From the NCBI GenBank assembly GCA_020633205.1, contig JACKEB010000019.1, positions 62,001-126,000 of the forward strand: 64,000 bases of DNA. Direction: 5' to 3'. Below the pieces are notes generated by a model. It saw nothing but the letters and a program-made list of their open reading frames with translations, did not search any database and was not told where the DNA came from. Positions within the stretch are counted from its first letter, which is position 1. Every line of letters starts with the position of its first letter. A program made the position numbers and the translations under genes. Shown one piece after another: positions 16,591-25,954 of the stretch. This stretch comes from Polyangiaceae bacterium. Its GTDB lineage: Bacteria > Myxococcota_A > Polyangia > Polyangiales > Polyangiaceae.

Positions 16591-18075
16591 TCATGTCTTG
16601 TCGAGCTTGCCGACCAAGCTCAGGGTGAAGAACGCGCCCATGTACTTGAAGTGGGGGCGAACCTGCATCCCGACCTTGTACCAGCCTGCGTTGCCCGGCA
16701 CGTCTTCGACGGTGATCTGGGCCTTGCGCAGCGGCTTGCGGCCACGAACAGCGGCAGACACGCCGTCCTGATCGGCGACGTACTGGTTGATCCACTTGTT
16801 CAGCTCGCGCTCGAGATCGCCGCGCTCCTTCCAGCTACCGATCTGCTCGCGCTGCATCACCTTCAGGTAGTGGGCGATGCGGCACGTGACGAACAGGTAG
16901 GGCAGCTGAGTACCGAGACGGTAGTTCAGCTCGGCGTCCTTGCCTTCAGCAGACTGACCAAAGTTCTTCGGCTTCTGGCAGGAGTTCGCGGAGAAGAAGC
17001 ACGCATTGTCGCTATCCTTGCGGAAGCACATTGCGATGAACCCTTCCTCGCTGAGTTCGAACTCACGGCGCTCGGAGATGAGCGTCTCGGTGGGGCACTT
17101 GGTCTGGATCTCGCCCATTGCTTCGTACTGATGCAACGGCAGATCTTCGACGGTACCACCCGAGGTCGGACCGATGATGTTCGGGCACCAACGGAACTTC
17201 GCGAAGCTGTCTGCGATACGCGTGGCCATTGCGTTGACCGCGTTACCCCAGAGGTACTTCTCGTGCTGCCCGATAACGCTCTCGTTGTAGTTGAACTCCT
17301 TCGCCGGCACCGTCGTGTCGCCGTAGGGCAGACGCAACAGGAAGCGTGGGCATAGGAGGCCAACGGAGCGAGAGTCCTCGGACTCACGGAAGGACTGCCA
17401 CTTGGTGTACTGCGGGCCCTCGAAGATCGACTTGAGGTCCTTCAGCTTGGGCAGCTCGGTGTAGCTCTCCTCCCCGAAGAACTTGGGACCAGCCGCTGCG
17501 AAGAACGGCGCGTGAGACATCGTGGCGATGGACGCGCAGTTCGCGAGCAGCGCCATGTCCTGGGGCCCTGGGTTGATCTCGTAGTTCGCGAAGATCGCTC
17601 CGTAGGGCTTGCCGCCGAACTGGCCGTACTCAGCGGTGTAGACCGTACGGTACAGACCGCTCTTCACGATCTCGGGAGCGTCCTCGAAGTCCTCCATCAG
17701 GTCGGCCTTCGAGCAGTTCAACATCTCGATCTTGATGTTCTCGCGGAAGTTCACCCGATCGATGGTGAACTTCAGGCCACGCCACGCGCTCTCCAGCTTC
17801 TGAAAGCCTTCGGCGTGGATGATCTCGTCCACCTGTGACGATAGCTTCGCGTCGATCTCGGAGATCAGCGCGTCGACCAACGCCTTGTCGATCTTCTCGT
17901 TCTTGTACTTCGGCGTGATCAGCTCGCTGATCAGCGCCTGTACGCCGGCCTTGGCAACGGCATAGCCGTCATCCGAGGGAGCGATCTTCGTTTCCGCGAG
18001 GATAGAGTCTAGGAGGCTACCTTCGGTTACTTCCGCGGCTGCGCCTCCGCCTTCGGCGGATTGTTCTTCACTCAT
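16591..18075 (-). CDS. tssC: TssC, T6SS sheath large subunit (VipB)
   Basis: 494 aa, the usual length. Blocks visible in order: LISELITP...KIDKALVDALISEIDAKLS (N-terminal helices), KLESAWRGLKFTIDRVNF, GPQDMALLANCASIATMSHAPF, CPRFLLRLPYG, KYLWGNAVNAMATRIADSF, LPLHQYEAMGEIQTKCPTE, and the C-terminal LPYLFVTCRIAHYLKVMQRE helix. With TssB it builds the contractile sheath. It follows tssB after only 2 nt and ends the minus-strand operon. A second sheath-like protein (36512-38413) is encoded 18 kb away. Confidence 0.95.
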   Translation of the reverse strand: MSEEQSAEGGGAAAEVTEGSLLDSILAETKIAPSDDGYAVAKAGVQALISELITPKYKNEKIDKALVDALISEIDAKLSSQVDEIIHAEGFQKLESAWRGLKFTIDRVNFRENIKIEMLNCSKADLMEDFEDAPEIVKSGLYRTVYTAEYGQFGGKPYGAIFANYEINPGPQDMALLANCASIATMSHAPFFAAAGPKFFGEESYTELPKLKDLKSIFEGPQYTKWQSFRESEDSRSVGLLCPRFLLRLPYGDTTVPAKEFNYNESVIGQHEKYLWGNAVNAMATRIADSFAKFRWCPNIIGPTSGGTVEDLPLHQYEAMGEIQTKCPTETLISERREFELSEEGFIAMCFRKDSDNACFFSANSCQKPKNFGQSAEGKDAELNYRLGTQLPYLFVTCRIAHYLKVMQREQIGSWKERGDLERELNKWINQYVADQDGVSAAVRGRKPLRKAQITVEDVPGNAGWYKVGMQVRPHFKYMGAFFTLSLVGKLDKT

Positions 18076-18077
18076 GC

Positions 18078-18575
18078 TCAGCCTTCCTCTCCACCGCTGA
18101 GACCAAGCTCAGCGAGCAGCTTGTCGCGGGAGTCCCCGTCCTCGAGCAGGCCCTGGATCTTCTTGCGGAAGGCAGGCACGTTGCCGAGCGGTCCCTTGAG
18201 CGCGGTCAGTGCGCCGCGAAGGTCCATCAACTTACGCAGCTCAGGAACCTGGTTGACGATCGCATCAGGTCCGAAGTCAGCCAGCTTCTTGAACTTCAAG
18301 TTGACGTTGAGGTTCGCCCCATCGTCACCCGAAAGGCGATCGGGCACGGACATCGTGAGGCTCAGGTTCTGGCTGGCCAGCACCTGCTCGAAGTTGTCCT
18401 TGTCTACGTTGACTGGCTTGCGCTCTTCGAGCGGTCGCGAGTCAGGGCGTCCGGTGTAGTCACCCATGAAGAGCATCTTGAGCGGTAGCTCGACCTCTTC
18501 CTGAGCGTCCCCAGTCGCCGGTTTATACGTGATGTTCACGCGCTCTTGAGGCGCTACCGAACCTTCTTTCCCCAT
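18078..18575 (-). CDS. tssB: TssB, T6SS sheath small subunit (VipA)
   Basis: 165 aa. The family pattern is clear: V-x-I-x-Y (RVNITYKP), LPLKMLFMGDYTGR, KPVNVDKDNFEQVLASQNLS, NLKFKKLADFGPDAIVNQVP, then ELRKLMDLRGALTALKGPLG. It pairs with TssC to form sheath protomers that are recycled by TssH. The gene lies between tssA (77 nt upstream) and tssC (2 nt downstream). Confidence 0.95.
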   Translation of the reverse strand: MGKEGSVAPQERVNITYKPATGDAQEEVELPLKMLFMGDYTGRPDSRPLEERKPVNVDKDNFEQVLASQNLSLTMSVPDRLSGDDGANLNVNLKFKKLADFGPDAIVNQVPELRKLMDLRGALTALKGPLGNVPAFRKKIQGLLEDGDSRDKLLAELGLSGGEEG

Positions 18576-18652
18576 CGATTACTCCGTGTTGGACCTCGGA
18601 AAGGTGTACTGCGTGAAGCGCCCCGAGAGACGCAGCACGCCCGACGCCGAAC

Positions 18653-20299
18653 TCAGCCCGCTAGCCCCATCGCTGCGGCCGGGTCGAGCCGGCAAAGCTT
18701 ATCAAATAGCTCGGCGAATTTCGCGACTTCCGGTCGCGGCTCTACCTTTGCTCCTGGTGGTACTGGTGCACCGGGCGGACCGACAGGACGATCCTTCACA
18801 TCCGCCAGACAAGTGAGCAGGCTCACGTACACGCGCGACGTGAGTTCTGGCTCCCAAATCTCCAGCTGATGCGCGTCCACTTCGCGCACCAACGCCTCGA
18901 GAATTGGTCGGGCAATCGTCATTTGACCGCCTTGGATCGCCAAACGAGCAACCGAAAGGCGCGCCCGGAATCGGGTGCGAGCATCCGCTCCACGGTTCGC
19001 GAGCTGCAGGGCGACGCCTAGACCGTCGCTCACCTGACCGCCCGCGACGAGTTCCTTCGCTTTTTCGAAGCGCTCCGCGAGCAGCTGGTCTTCTTCGCTA
19101 GCAGCGCTTGCGGCGGCGCTGCCACCTCCACCGCCCCCGGCGTACTTGGCCTGCTCCTCTTCGATCCAGGTCTTGGTGCCGGAGTCAGCGAAATCGCTGC
19201 CATCGGAGAACTTGAGGGTCAATAGCGCCGGGAAGCGCTCGACGAACGCGACGACCTCGCGGCCAACGGCTTCTCTCGCTCCCTGGGCCAGGGCCCCGAT
19301 TCGATCGAGACCCAGCGCCGTGTAGCGGTGCACGTCGAGCCAGAAGAGATGTTGCGCCGCGAAACCTTCTGAGGCTTCGATCAACTCGACCCAGTTGCTG
19401 GCCCCCGCGAGGGTCTCCATGCGCTGCTTTTTGTCGGGGGTCGGTGGAGGCAGGCGGGTCTGGTTGCCCTCAGCTGGGGGCGTGCCTGCGATCTCGACCC
19501 AGAGCGCAAAGCGGAACACGCGATAGGAGATCGCGGCTGCGGGATCGCCTTTGCGGATCAGCGATGAGATCTTCCGCAGCTCGACGCAGGTCTGCTTGAG
19601 CGCGCGTTGGGCGTCTTGGGGCGTCGCCATCGCCATGGCAGGCGCGGCGGCCACTGCTGGAGGCGCTGCTTGAGCGGGCGCGGCTGCTTGAGCAGGCGCG
19701 CCTGCCTGGGGGGGAGGAGCAGCCTTCTGTTCCGCAGGGAGCTGACGAGAGGTCTCGCGCAGAGCACCGCGCAAGCCACCCATACCAGGGTAGTTTTCGC
19801 CGAGCTTCTCGGTGAGCAGGTCGTCGACCTCGCCGTAGAGCGTCTCACACAGCGCAACGGCTTCGCGATCGCCACCCGTGGGCGAATAACCCCCGAGAGT
19901 CGCTTCCGCCTGGTCAGACAGCCACCCCGCAAGGTTTCCGCGAGCGCGGGCGCGCTTCGCGGGGGGATACATCGCGTCGTTGTGGTCTTTCGTTACCTCG
20001 AGGATACCGAGGAGGCCTTCAGCGAGCCCTGCCGGCCCCTTCTCGATCATGAGAGCGGCGGCGAGCCAAATCAGGAGCCTGAAGTCCTTCGTCTTGGACT
20101 TGAGAAGCTCCTGGGACACCGTCGCGACACGACCCCAGTTCGGCGTCTGCCCTTCCAGCGAGCCAAGCTTGTCGATCTCGGCTTTGACCTCCTCGAACTC
20201 AGGTTCGTAGGACGCATCGATCCCTTGCGGTTCGCCCCCGGGGATTGGCGCCTTCAACGGCGCAATCTTCTCGGCTAGCGTCTCCCTCAGCTCCGCCAT
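18653..20299 (-). CDS. tssA: TssA with VasJ-type C-terminal domain
   Basis: 548 aa. Residues ~10-150 form the ImpA N-terminal domain (D-Y-E-P-E-F-like block at ~30, NWGRVATVSQELLKSKTKDF, LLGILEVTKDHNDAMYPP). A Pro/Ala-Gln linker (~190-225) leads to a C-terminal half with NWVELIEASEGFAAQHLFW-LD, the VasJ-type domain of long TssA proteins. TssA caps the growing tail and primes tube-sheath polymerisation. The 237-nt gap upstream, to tagF, shows no gene; it contains several GC-rich inverted sequences but no clear promoter that I can support. Confidence 0.9.
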   Translation of the reverse strand: MAELRETLAEKIAPLKAPIPGGEPQGIDASYEPEFEEVKAEIDKLGSLEGQTPNWGRVATVSQELLKSKTKDFRLLIWLAAALMIEKGPAGLAEGLLGILEVTKDHNDAMYPPAKRARARGNLAGWLSDQAEATLGGYSPTGGDREAVALCETLYGEVDDLLTEKLGENYPGMGGLRGALRETSRQLPAEQKAAPPPQAGAPAQAAAPAQAAPPAVAAAPAMAMATPQDAQRALKQTCVELRKISSLIRKGDPAAAISYRVFRFALWVEIAGTPPAEGNQTRLPPPTPDKKQRMETLAGASNWVELIEASEGFAAQHLFWLDVHRYTALGLDRIGALAQGAREAVGREVVAFVERFPALLTLKFSDGSDFADSGTKTWIEEEQAKYAGGGGGGSAAASAASEEDQLLAERFEKAKELVAGGQVSDGLGVALQLANRGADARTRFRARLSVARLAIQGGQMTIARPILEALVREVDAHQLEIWEPELTSRVYVSLLTCLADVKDRPVGPPGAPVPPGAKVEPRPEVAKFAELFDKLCRLDPAAAMGLAG

Positions 20300-20536
20300 C
20301 GGGTTCAGACGCTACCCGTGCACCTGGGGAATTTCTAGATCACAAACGGTTTTCGATTCGCGCTCAGCACCGGTCCTCCGGTGGTTTGAACGCGACTGAT
20401 GCATGCGGCCGGGAGGCCATGGGATTTGTGGCGCTAACGCCGCGCGCCGCGTGGACCCCCTCGCTCGCACACGGCGGAACGCGTTTGTTGCCGCAGAGTG
20501 TTGCCGCGCCGCGCGACTTCGATAACCGCGAATCGC

Positions 20537-21487
20537 TCAGCTACCGAGCGCCTGAAGGAAGTAGCCCACCGGATGCCCGGGGGAGTTCAGCGCCTGCCCG
20601 ATGGCGGGCGGCAGGCGACCCAAGATGGATTCGCGGCTGAGTCGGGGAGCGTGCCGCAGGTCGCACACGTGATCGCTGTCAGGATCCGGCGACCAGAGCT
20701 CCGCGAGCGAGGAATGCGGGGTCGCGCCCAGCTGAAGCAACAGCGTGCCGTCGTCATCACTCGCCGACCAGAACGCGCTGGGAACCGTGCGCCGCCAGCG
20801 CGCCACACGCCGCGCGACGTCAATCCAGAATGCGGCAGAGGCGACGCCACCCGCGCCGAGCGGCAGGCGCGCAGACAAAGGGGTGGTCATCGGCTCTTGT
20901 CCGATGAACGGAGCCACGCACTGAATCAATGTATCGATGGCGTGGGGAGCGGCAGCGCCGTCAGGTTGCCCGTAGGTGACGCTCAAGGGTGTCGCGAGCG
21001 GCGTCGCGGACACCCAGTCGTTGTACTCGGCAATGTAGGTCGCGAGCTGATCGATGCGTGGTGCCGGGATGCCAAGCACCGCGGCGCGAAACTCCTCGGC
21101 GGTCATTCCGTGGGCGTCCAGCAGCACTTCGCTAGCCAGCTCGAAGAAGTCGCCAAGCATCAGCGGTGCGATGTGTGGGGCGCCACTCAACACCGGCTCG
21201 GGGATCTGAGAAAAGATCACTAGCGGGAAACGGCGCCCGACCGTGTCGCGACTTGGGCGGATCACCCCGACAATCACGGACACCGCGCCGACGTTCGGAG
21301 GAGCGCGATAGATGAAGCCGTGCAGCGCACCGCCATCGAACGCTTGCTGCCAGTCGCCACGGCGCGTGGAGCCGTAGACCATCCCCTGCTCTATCCAGCG
21401 CTCAAATCCGCTCGCCGGTTCCCCGGCGACGCCACCGCGCAAGAAGTCTCCTGCTTTGGGGAGCTTGCCGAAGTAGCCGACGATCAT
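20537..21487 (-). CDS. tagF: TagF, T6SS post-translational regulator
   Basis: 316 aa. The opening VGYFGKLPKAGDFLRGG and the later F-E-x-W-I-x-x-G and VIRPSRDTVGRRFPLVIF blocks are the conserved core of the TagF/ImpM family. In P. aeruginosa TagF represses the H1-T6SS by binding the FHA protein. Here the FHA protein is present (32518-33819), which supports such a circuit, but no PpkA/PppA pair is in the window. The C-terminal ~120 residues are less conserved. The gene lies between tssM (upstream, 88 nt) and tssA. Confidence 0.9.
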   Translation of the reverse strand: MIVGYFGKLPKAGDFLRGGVAGEPASGFERWIEQGMVYGSTRRGDWQQAFDGGALHGFIYRAPPNVGAVSVIVGVIRPSRDTVGRRFPLVIFSQIPEPVLSGAPHIAPLMLGDFFELASEVLLDAHGMTAEEFRAAVLGIPAPRIDQLATYIAEYNDWVSATPLATPLSVTYGQPDGAAAPHAIDTLIQCVAPFIGQEPMTTPLSARLPLGAGGVASAAFWIDVARRVARWRRTVPSAFWSASDDDGTLLLQLGATPHSSLAELWSPDPDSDHVCDLRHAPRLSRESILGRLPPAIGQALNSPGHPVGYFLQALGS

Positions 21488-21541
21488 GCTTTCCTCGAAC
21501 TCACGTCGCGCGATCCGTGCCGCCGATACCGAGCTGCGGCA

Positions 21542-21568
21542 GCCCGCTCGCGAACAACGCGAGCGGGC
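21542..21568 (-). other. Strong intercistronic hairpin between tssM and tagF
   Basis: Hmm-free structure visible by eye: perfect 11-bp arms GCCCGCTCGCG and CGCGAGCGGGC around a 5-nt loop, 7 nt after the tssM stop on the transcribed strand. There is no following U-tract, so it is more likely a processing or stabilising element, or a partial terminator, than a full intrinsic terminator. Confidence 0.6.
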
Positions 21569-21575
21569 GTGTCTC

Positions 21576-24500
21576 CTAGTGGGCGATCACGCGCGGGCAA
21601 TCGTAGCCAAGGAACAGCATCGGCGATAGCCCGCGATCACGCTTGGACGGCTTGAAGTCGAGCTTGATGTGAGCATCGCGTGAGCGGAGGTACCAGGTCA
21701 CGACCACGGTCGGCACGCCTTGGGGCGATCCGCCAGCCGTGCCGGACTCCACGCTCTGCGCGGCGTCGATCAGGCGGTAGATACCGAAGTCTCCAGGGCG
21801 ATTGATCTCCTCATCCAGGCCGCTGTAGCCGCGGATGCGCACGCGAGCCCCCGGTGTCTCGACCTTCTCTGCGGGCCACTCGGCAGCCAGCCACTGCTCG
21901 GGATGGTTCTTGTAGACGTGGGAGACGCCGTCGATCTCGATCGCGACTTCGCTCACGTCGGGACTGACCGAGTGCAGGTTGACCTCGAACTTGATCTTGG
22001 GAGTCTCGCCGCCGCTCGGGAACACGGCAGATGTGATCTCGGCGCCGCGAGTCAGGCAGGTCGAGAGGAAGTCCGGCGTGTAGCCGACGCTGCTGTTGAA
22101 GCGGCGGCTCGGAGTGAACCCGTCGCCATTGCGCTTCAGGGTACCCTTGAGATTTTCCGTATAGAAATTCCACAGGAGGCCGCTGTTGGGCTTGAAGAAC
22201 TCCGTGAAGTCCGCCAGCGAGGCATCACGCTGAGTCTTCTTGAAGGGGTAGCGGTTCGCGAGCGTGTCGCGCCAGACGCTCCAGACGTTGGTCTCCCACA
22301 GACCACTCGCCGCTCCGCCTGCATCGTTGACGACGCCAGCCCACGCGAAGGTGATGGGGCGCATCAAGAGCGGGGAGAGCATCGGCCGAGTGAAGCCGCT
22401 CTGGCTCATCAGGAGGCCGCTAGTGCCGCGGAACGCGCCTTCGAACTCACCCAGAACCGCCGTAGGATCCGGTGCGGCGTCGGCATCACGCAGGTCCGTG
22501 AGCACACCGACCAGCTTGGAGATGGTGCCCTGGTACTCGGCGAGACCCGTGGATTGGGCGTCTTTCTCAGGGTCCTTGCTCTCCTTGGGCACCGCGAAGT
22601 CGGTCAGCGGCTTGAAGGCGAGCTCGACCGGAGACATCGGTCGCACCTTCTTCTCCGGTGCGTCTTCTTGCAGTGTCAACTTGCGTTGGAGCTGACGCTT
22701 CGCATGCTGCAGCGCGCTCTCCGCAAGGCCCGCCAGTTCACCTTCAGAGATGTCGAGGGTGACGTTCTCGTGCAGCGTGGTGATGAGGCGCTTGTAGGGC
22801 CACTCCGGCTCACTGAGCGCGGTGAGCTCCGACAGCGACGTCTCGGCGTTCTCTGGCTCGTGAACTTCGATGTCGAGAATGAAGTCGCGCCACGCGATCT
22901 TGTAGCGCTCGAAGTACAGGTTCTTCAGCTTGACGATCTGCTTCTCGACGTCGGCTTCTTGTTGCGCCTCTTCTTCACCGAGCACCCAGCGCTCGGCGCT
23001 GAGCTCCGACTTCTGGCTACCGAGCAGCTCACGCACCCGGGTCCAGCCTTCACGGGTGTACGCACCCTGCACCTGCAGGTCTTGCTTGTACGTGATGAAC
23101 GGCGAGATCGAGCCGTAGAACACATCGCTGTGCTTGATCGCCTTGATATCAGCGTTGGCTTCACGCACCAGCGCCTCGTACATGCGATCCAGGCGCGGAG
23201 CCCTGAGCAGCGCGCTGCGCGCTCGGGTGACCGTCGGGTCATTGCGATCCCAGGGCTTCACCTCACCACGCTTCATCAGATCGAGGTAATAGCGCGTGTG
23301 CGGGAGTAGATGCTCGGCGTCACCGACCGGGTCTGGAGAGCGCAGCGCCTTCGCCCAGGCGATCGCCAGGGGTCGAGCCGCCCACTCCGGGTCGAGCTTC
23401 TCGGGCCAGGTGAGCATCAGGTAGAGCTTCAGCAGGTCGTAGCGCTCATTGTATTCCTTACCGTTCTTCGTCGACACGGCGGCAAATGCCGAGAGCTTCG
23501 CCTCGAGATCCTTCTGGGTCGGCTCCTTGAGGCCGCGTTCGATGGCCGTGACGTAGACCCCGCGCAGTGGCTCGTAGAGGCTGTCGCCGACGTACATGCC
23601 AAAGCGGTAACCCGTTGGCGGGTCCGTCGCGCGCCAGTAGTCCAGCTGCTTGAGCAGCGCGCGAATCGTGGTCAGGTCCGCGGCTTTCTCACCGACGGCT
23701 TCCTTGCCAACCCAGTTCACTTTCGATGCGTCCGCCGCCGTTCCCTCGACAGTGCGCGTGAGCTCGCGGTTGCGTGAGAAGCTGCATGAACTCGGCACCA
23801 GGATCATCATCGCGGCGAACAGCGCAGTCGCGCCGAGGGCGACTCGCGAGAGCCATTGCCGACGCATCTCCTTGCGTGTCCGCGCGGCAATGTCTTGATC
23901 AGGGAACACCACGCGACGGAAGAGGTCCGTCACGAAGTAGGACTTGGGCTCGAGCTGAGCCTCGCTCTCCATCCGAGGAGCCAGACCGAACGCCCTGGCC
24001 AGACCTCCGAGGACACGATCGACCGGGTTACCCTCCTGAGTACCGCTGGAGAAGTAGAAGCCGCGGAAGATCGGCTTGTCGTCTTGAGTGTTGTCCTCGA
24101 ACAGAGCCTGAAGGAAGTCAGTGAGACTCGTACGCAGCGCCTGGAACTCCAGGGGGAACTGCACGACGCGATCCCGCATCTCCTTCTTCTCACGCGCGAC
24201 GCGCTTGATCGCGCGCGAGTGGATCTGCGAGATGATGAGCCCGAACTCCTCTTCGAAGAGATCCTCTGGCTTGCGCTGCACCGCGAGATCCATGGGGAAT
24301 GTCGCGCCGAAGACGCGGTCGCGGTCGCTCTTCTTCAGGTCGTTGAAGAACTCGACGAAGCCCGCCACCAAGTCGACCTTGGTGAACATCACGTAGACCG
24401 GGACCACCATGTCGAGGCGGTTCTGGAGCTCGTCGACACGCGCCCTGAGCGTGCGCGCCATCTGCGTCGTTTGCTCTTCGGTCTGCTCCAGGATATCGCT

Positions 24501-25130
24501 GGCGCTGACCGCGAGGATGACGCCGTTGATCGGCCGCTTGGTGCGGAAGCGCCGCAGGAGATCGAGGAACGCGAACCACTCGGGCTGGTCGTCATCCTGC
24601 GTGGCGTAGCGGCCCGCGGTATCGAGCAGGATGGCTTCGTTCGTGAACCACCAGTCGCAATTTCGAGTACCGCCGACACCCCTCACCGCACCGCCGGTCG
24701 CATCAAGCAACGGGAAGTTCAGGCCGGAGTGGCGGATCGCGGTCGTCTTACCGGAGCCCGGCGGACCGACGATCATGAACCAGGGCAAGGTGTAGAGCGC
24801 GTTCTGGCCGCGGTCTCCCAGCTTGCTCTGCTTCAGCGCCTGAATGCCGCGCTCCACCTGAGCTTTCAGCTCGATGATCTCGGCACGACGATCCGGAGCG
24901 GACATCGCAGCTTGCTGCTCCGTCTGCTTCATGATCTCGCGCTCGAGCGCGCGCGCCGCAGCGCCTGCTCGCCAACGGCGATACAGCAGAATGCCCGCGA
25001 CCATTGAAACGACGCCGGCGGTTAAGCCGATCTGCGCCGACAATGGAATCGGTACACCCAAACTCCTTAGAAGCCACCCACCACCCCAGATGAGGGCAAG
25101 CAGCAGAATAGCGAAGATCCAAAGCCACAT
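21576..25130 (-). CDS. tssM: TssM (IcmF), inner-membrane ATPase-like complex protein
   Basis: 1184 aa, typical TssM length. Two hydrophobic segments at the N-terminus (~3-23 and ~33-50). A Walker A motif GPPGSGKTT lies at ~122-130, with LLDTAGRY and T-K-V-D-L-V (G4-like) downstream, so the cytoplasmic NTPase motif is intact, which is not so in all TssM proteins. A third membrane segment (~430-450, VALGATALFAAMMILV) leads into the large periplasmic region, which ends in the DotU/IcmF-type C-terminal domain. It forms the trans-envelope channel with TssJ and TssL. Encoded 21 nt after tssL. Confidence 0.95.
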   Translation of the reverse strand: MWLWIFAILLLALIWGGGWLLRSLGVPIPLSAQIGLTAGVVSMVAGILLYRRWRAGAAARALEREIMKQTEQQAAMSAPDRRAEIIELKAQVERGIQALKQSKLGDRGQNALYTLPWFMIVGPPGSGKTTAIRHSGLNFPLLDATGGAVRGVGGTRNCDWWFTNEAILLDTAGRYATQDDDQPEWFAFLDLLRRFRTKRPINGVILAVSASDILEQTEEQTTQMARTLRARVDELQNRLDMVVPVYVMFTKVDLVAGFVEFFNDLKKSDRDRVFGATFPMDLAVQRKPEDLFEEEFGLIISQIHSRAIKRVAREKKEMRDRVVQFPLEFQALRTSLTDFLQALFEDNTQDDKPIFRGFYFSSGTQEGNPVDRVLGGLARAFGLAPRMESEAQLEPKSYFVTDLFRRVVFPDQDIAARTRKEMRRQWLSRVALGATALFAAMMILVPSSCSFSRNRELTRTVEGTAADASKVNWVGKEAVGEKAADLTTIRALLKQLDYWRATDPPTGYRFGMYVGDSLYEPLRGVYVTAIERGLKEPTQKDLEAKLSAFAAVSTKNGKEYNERYDLLKLYLMLTWPEKLDPEWAARPLAIAWAKALRSPDPVGDAEHLLPHTRYYLDLMKRGEVKPWDRNDPTVTRARSALLRAPRLDRMYEALVREANADIKAIKHSDVFYGSISPFITYKQDLQVQGAYTREGWTRVRELLGSQKSELSAERWVLGEEEAQQEADVEKQIVKLKNLYFERYKIAWRDFILDIEVHEPENAETSLSELTALSEPEWPYKRLITTLHENVTLDISEGELAGLAESALQHAKRQLQRKLTLQEDAPEKKVRPMSPVELAFKPLTDFAVPKESKDPEKDAQSTGLAEYQGTISKLVGVLTDLRDADAAPDPTAVLGEFEGAFRGTSGLLMSQSGFTRPMLSPLLMRPITFAWAGVVNDAGGAASGLWETNVWSVWRDTLANRYPFKKTQRDASLADFTEFFKPNSGLLWNFYTENLKGTLKRNGDGFTPSRRFNSSVGYTPDFLSTCLTRGAEITSAVFPSGGETPKIKFEVNLHSVSPDVSEVAIEIDGVSHVYKNHPEQWLAAEWPAEKVETPGARVRIRGYSGLDEEINRPGDFGIYRLIDAAQSVESGTAGGSPQGVPTVVVTWYLRSRDAHIKLDFKPSKRDRGLSPMLFLGYDCPRVIAH

Positions 25131-25151
25131 AGCGTCTCGGACGCTATTTCA

Positions 25152-25826
25152 TTACTTTGCGCCGGTCTGGGCAAAGTTCTGCATGTTCTTTGCTGCGCTA
25201 TCTGCGCTGGAGCTCACAACTACCCGCAAAACAACGAATACGAGGACCGCCAATCCGATGAGCGCGATGCTCGCCGCGACGATAGGTGCCTCGCGACGCA
25301 CAGCAGATCGCACACCCCCAGCAAGTTCACCGTGGGGGCTGAGTTGATCGCTGCGCGGCAGATTGCGAGCTAGACGAGCGCCGACGCGTTCCATGATCGC
25401 GCCAACGCCTTCGCCTCCGCGAACGGCGTACTGACCTTGGAATCCAAGGCACAGGCACAAGTAATAGATCTGCAGCACGTGGGCGCGCTGCGGCTGCGCC
25501 TCGAGTTGCTCGAGACGCGTGAAGAAGCCCTCACCTGCGGTGTTCTCGTTGAAGTAGATGAGCTGGAGTGGACGGCTCATCCACTGCTGCCGGCCGGGCC
25601 ACTCTGAACGCAAGATCTGCTCGTCGATGAACGCGCAGAGTGCGTACTTCGCCTCCATCACATCATCGTCGGGTATGCGTGAAGCCCGGGCGCGCTCCGC
25701 CATTTGATCGAATACGCCGGAGATGCGCTGACTGAGCACATCGGGCGGGGGCAAGTCTCGAGCGGTACCCAACTGAGTCGCCAATGTGAGCGCATCGGAA
25801 CAGGCCCAATACATCTGTTCGATCAC
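25152..25826 (-). CDS. tssL: TssL (DotU), inner-membrane complex protein
   Basis: 224 aa from a GTG (the ATG at 25814 is an alternative). The DotU core is visible: EAKYALCAFIDEQIL with the conserved D-E, the W-x2-x2-LQ-L-IYFNENTAGEGFF block, and YYLCLCLGFQGQYAV. A single C-terminal membrane helix spans ~181-204. The periplasmic tail is only ~20 residues, so there is no peptidoglycan-binding (OmpA/TagL) extension. The gap to tssK (128 nt) holds no gene. Confidence 0.93.
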   Translation of the reverse strand: MIEQMYWACSDALTLATQLGTARDLPPPDVLSQRISGVFDQMAERARASRIPDDDVMEAKYALCAFIDEQILRSEWPGRQQWMSRPLQLIYFNENTAGEGFFTRLEQLEAQPQRAHVLQIYYLCLCLGFQGQYAVRGGEGVGAIMERVGARLARNLPRSDQLSPHGELAGGVRSAVRREAPIVAASIALIGLAVLVFVVLRVVVSSSADSAAKNMQNFAQTGAK

Positions 25827-25954
25827 GACATCACCTCTGCGCTAGACAGCCACATCTCAGAAAACTCCAACACAACGTCTCGGCGAGTGGAGCGCGGTGG
25901 CGAAACACCGCGCCTCCCCCCCGAACCATCCGGAACCCGCGGAATCACCGCAAA

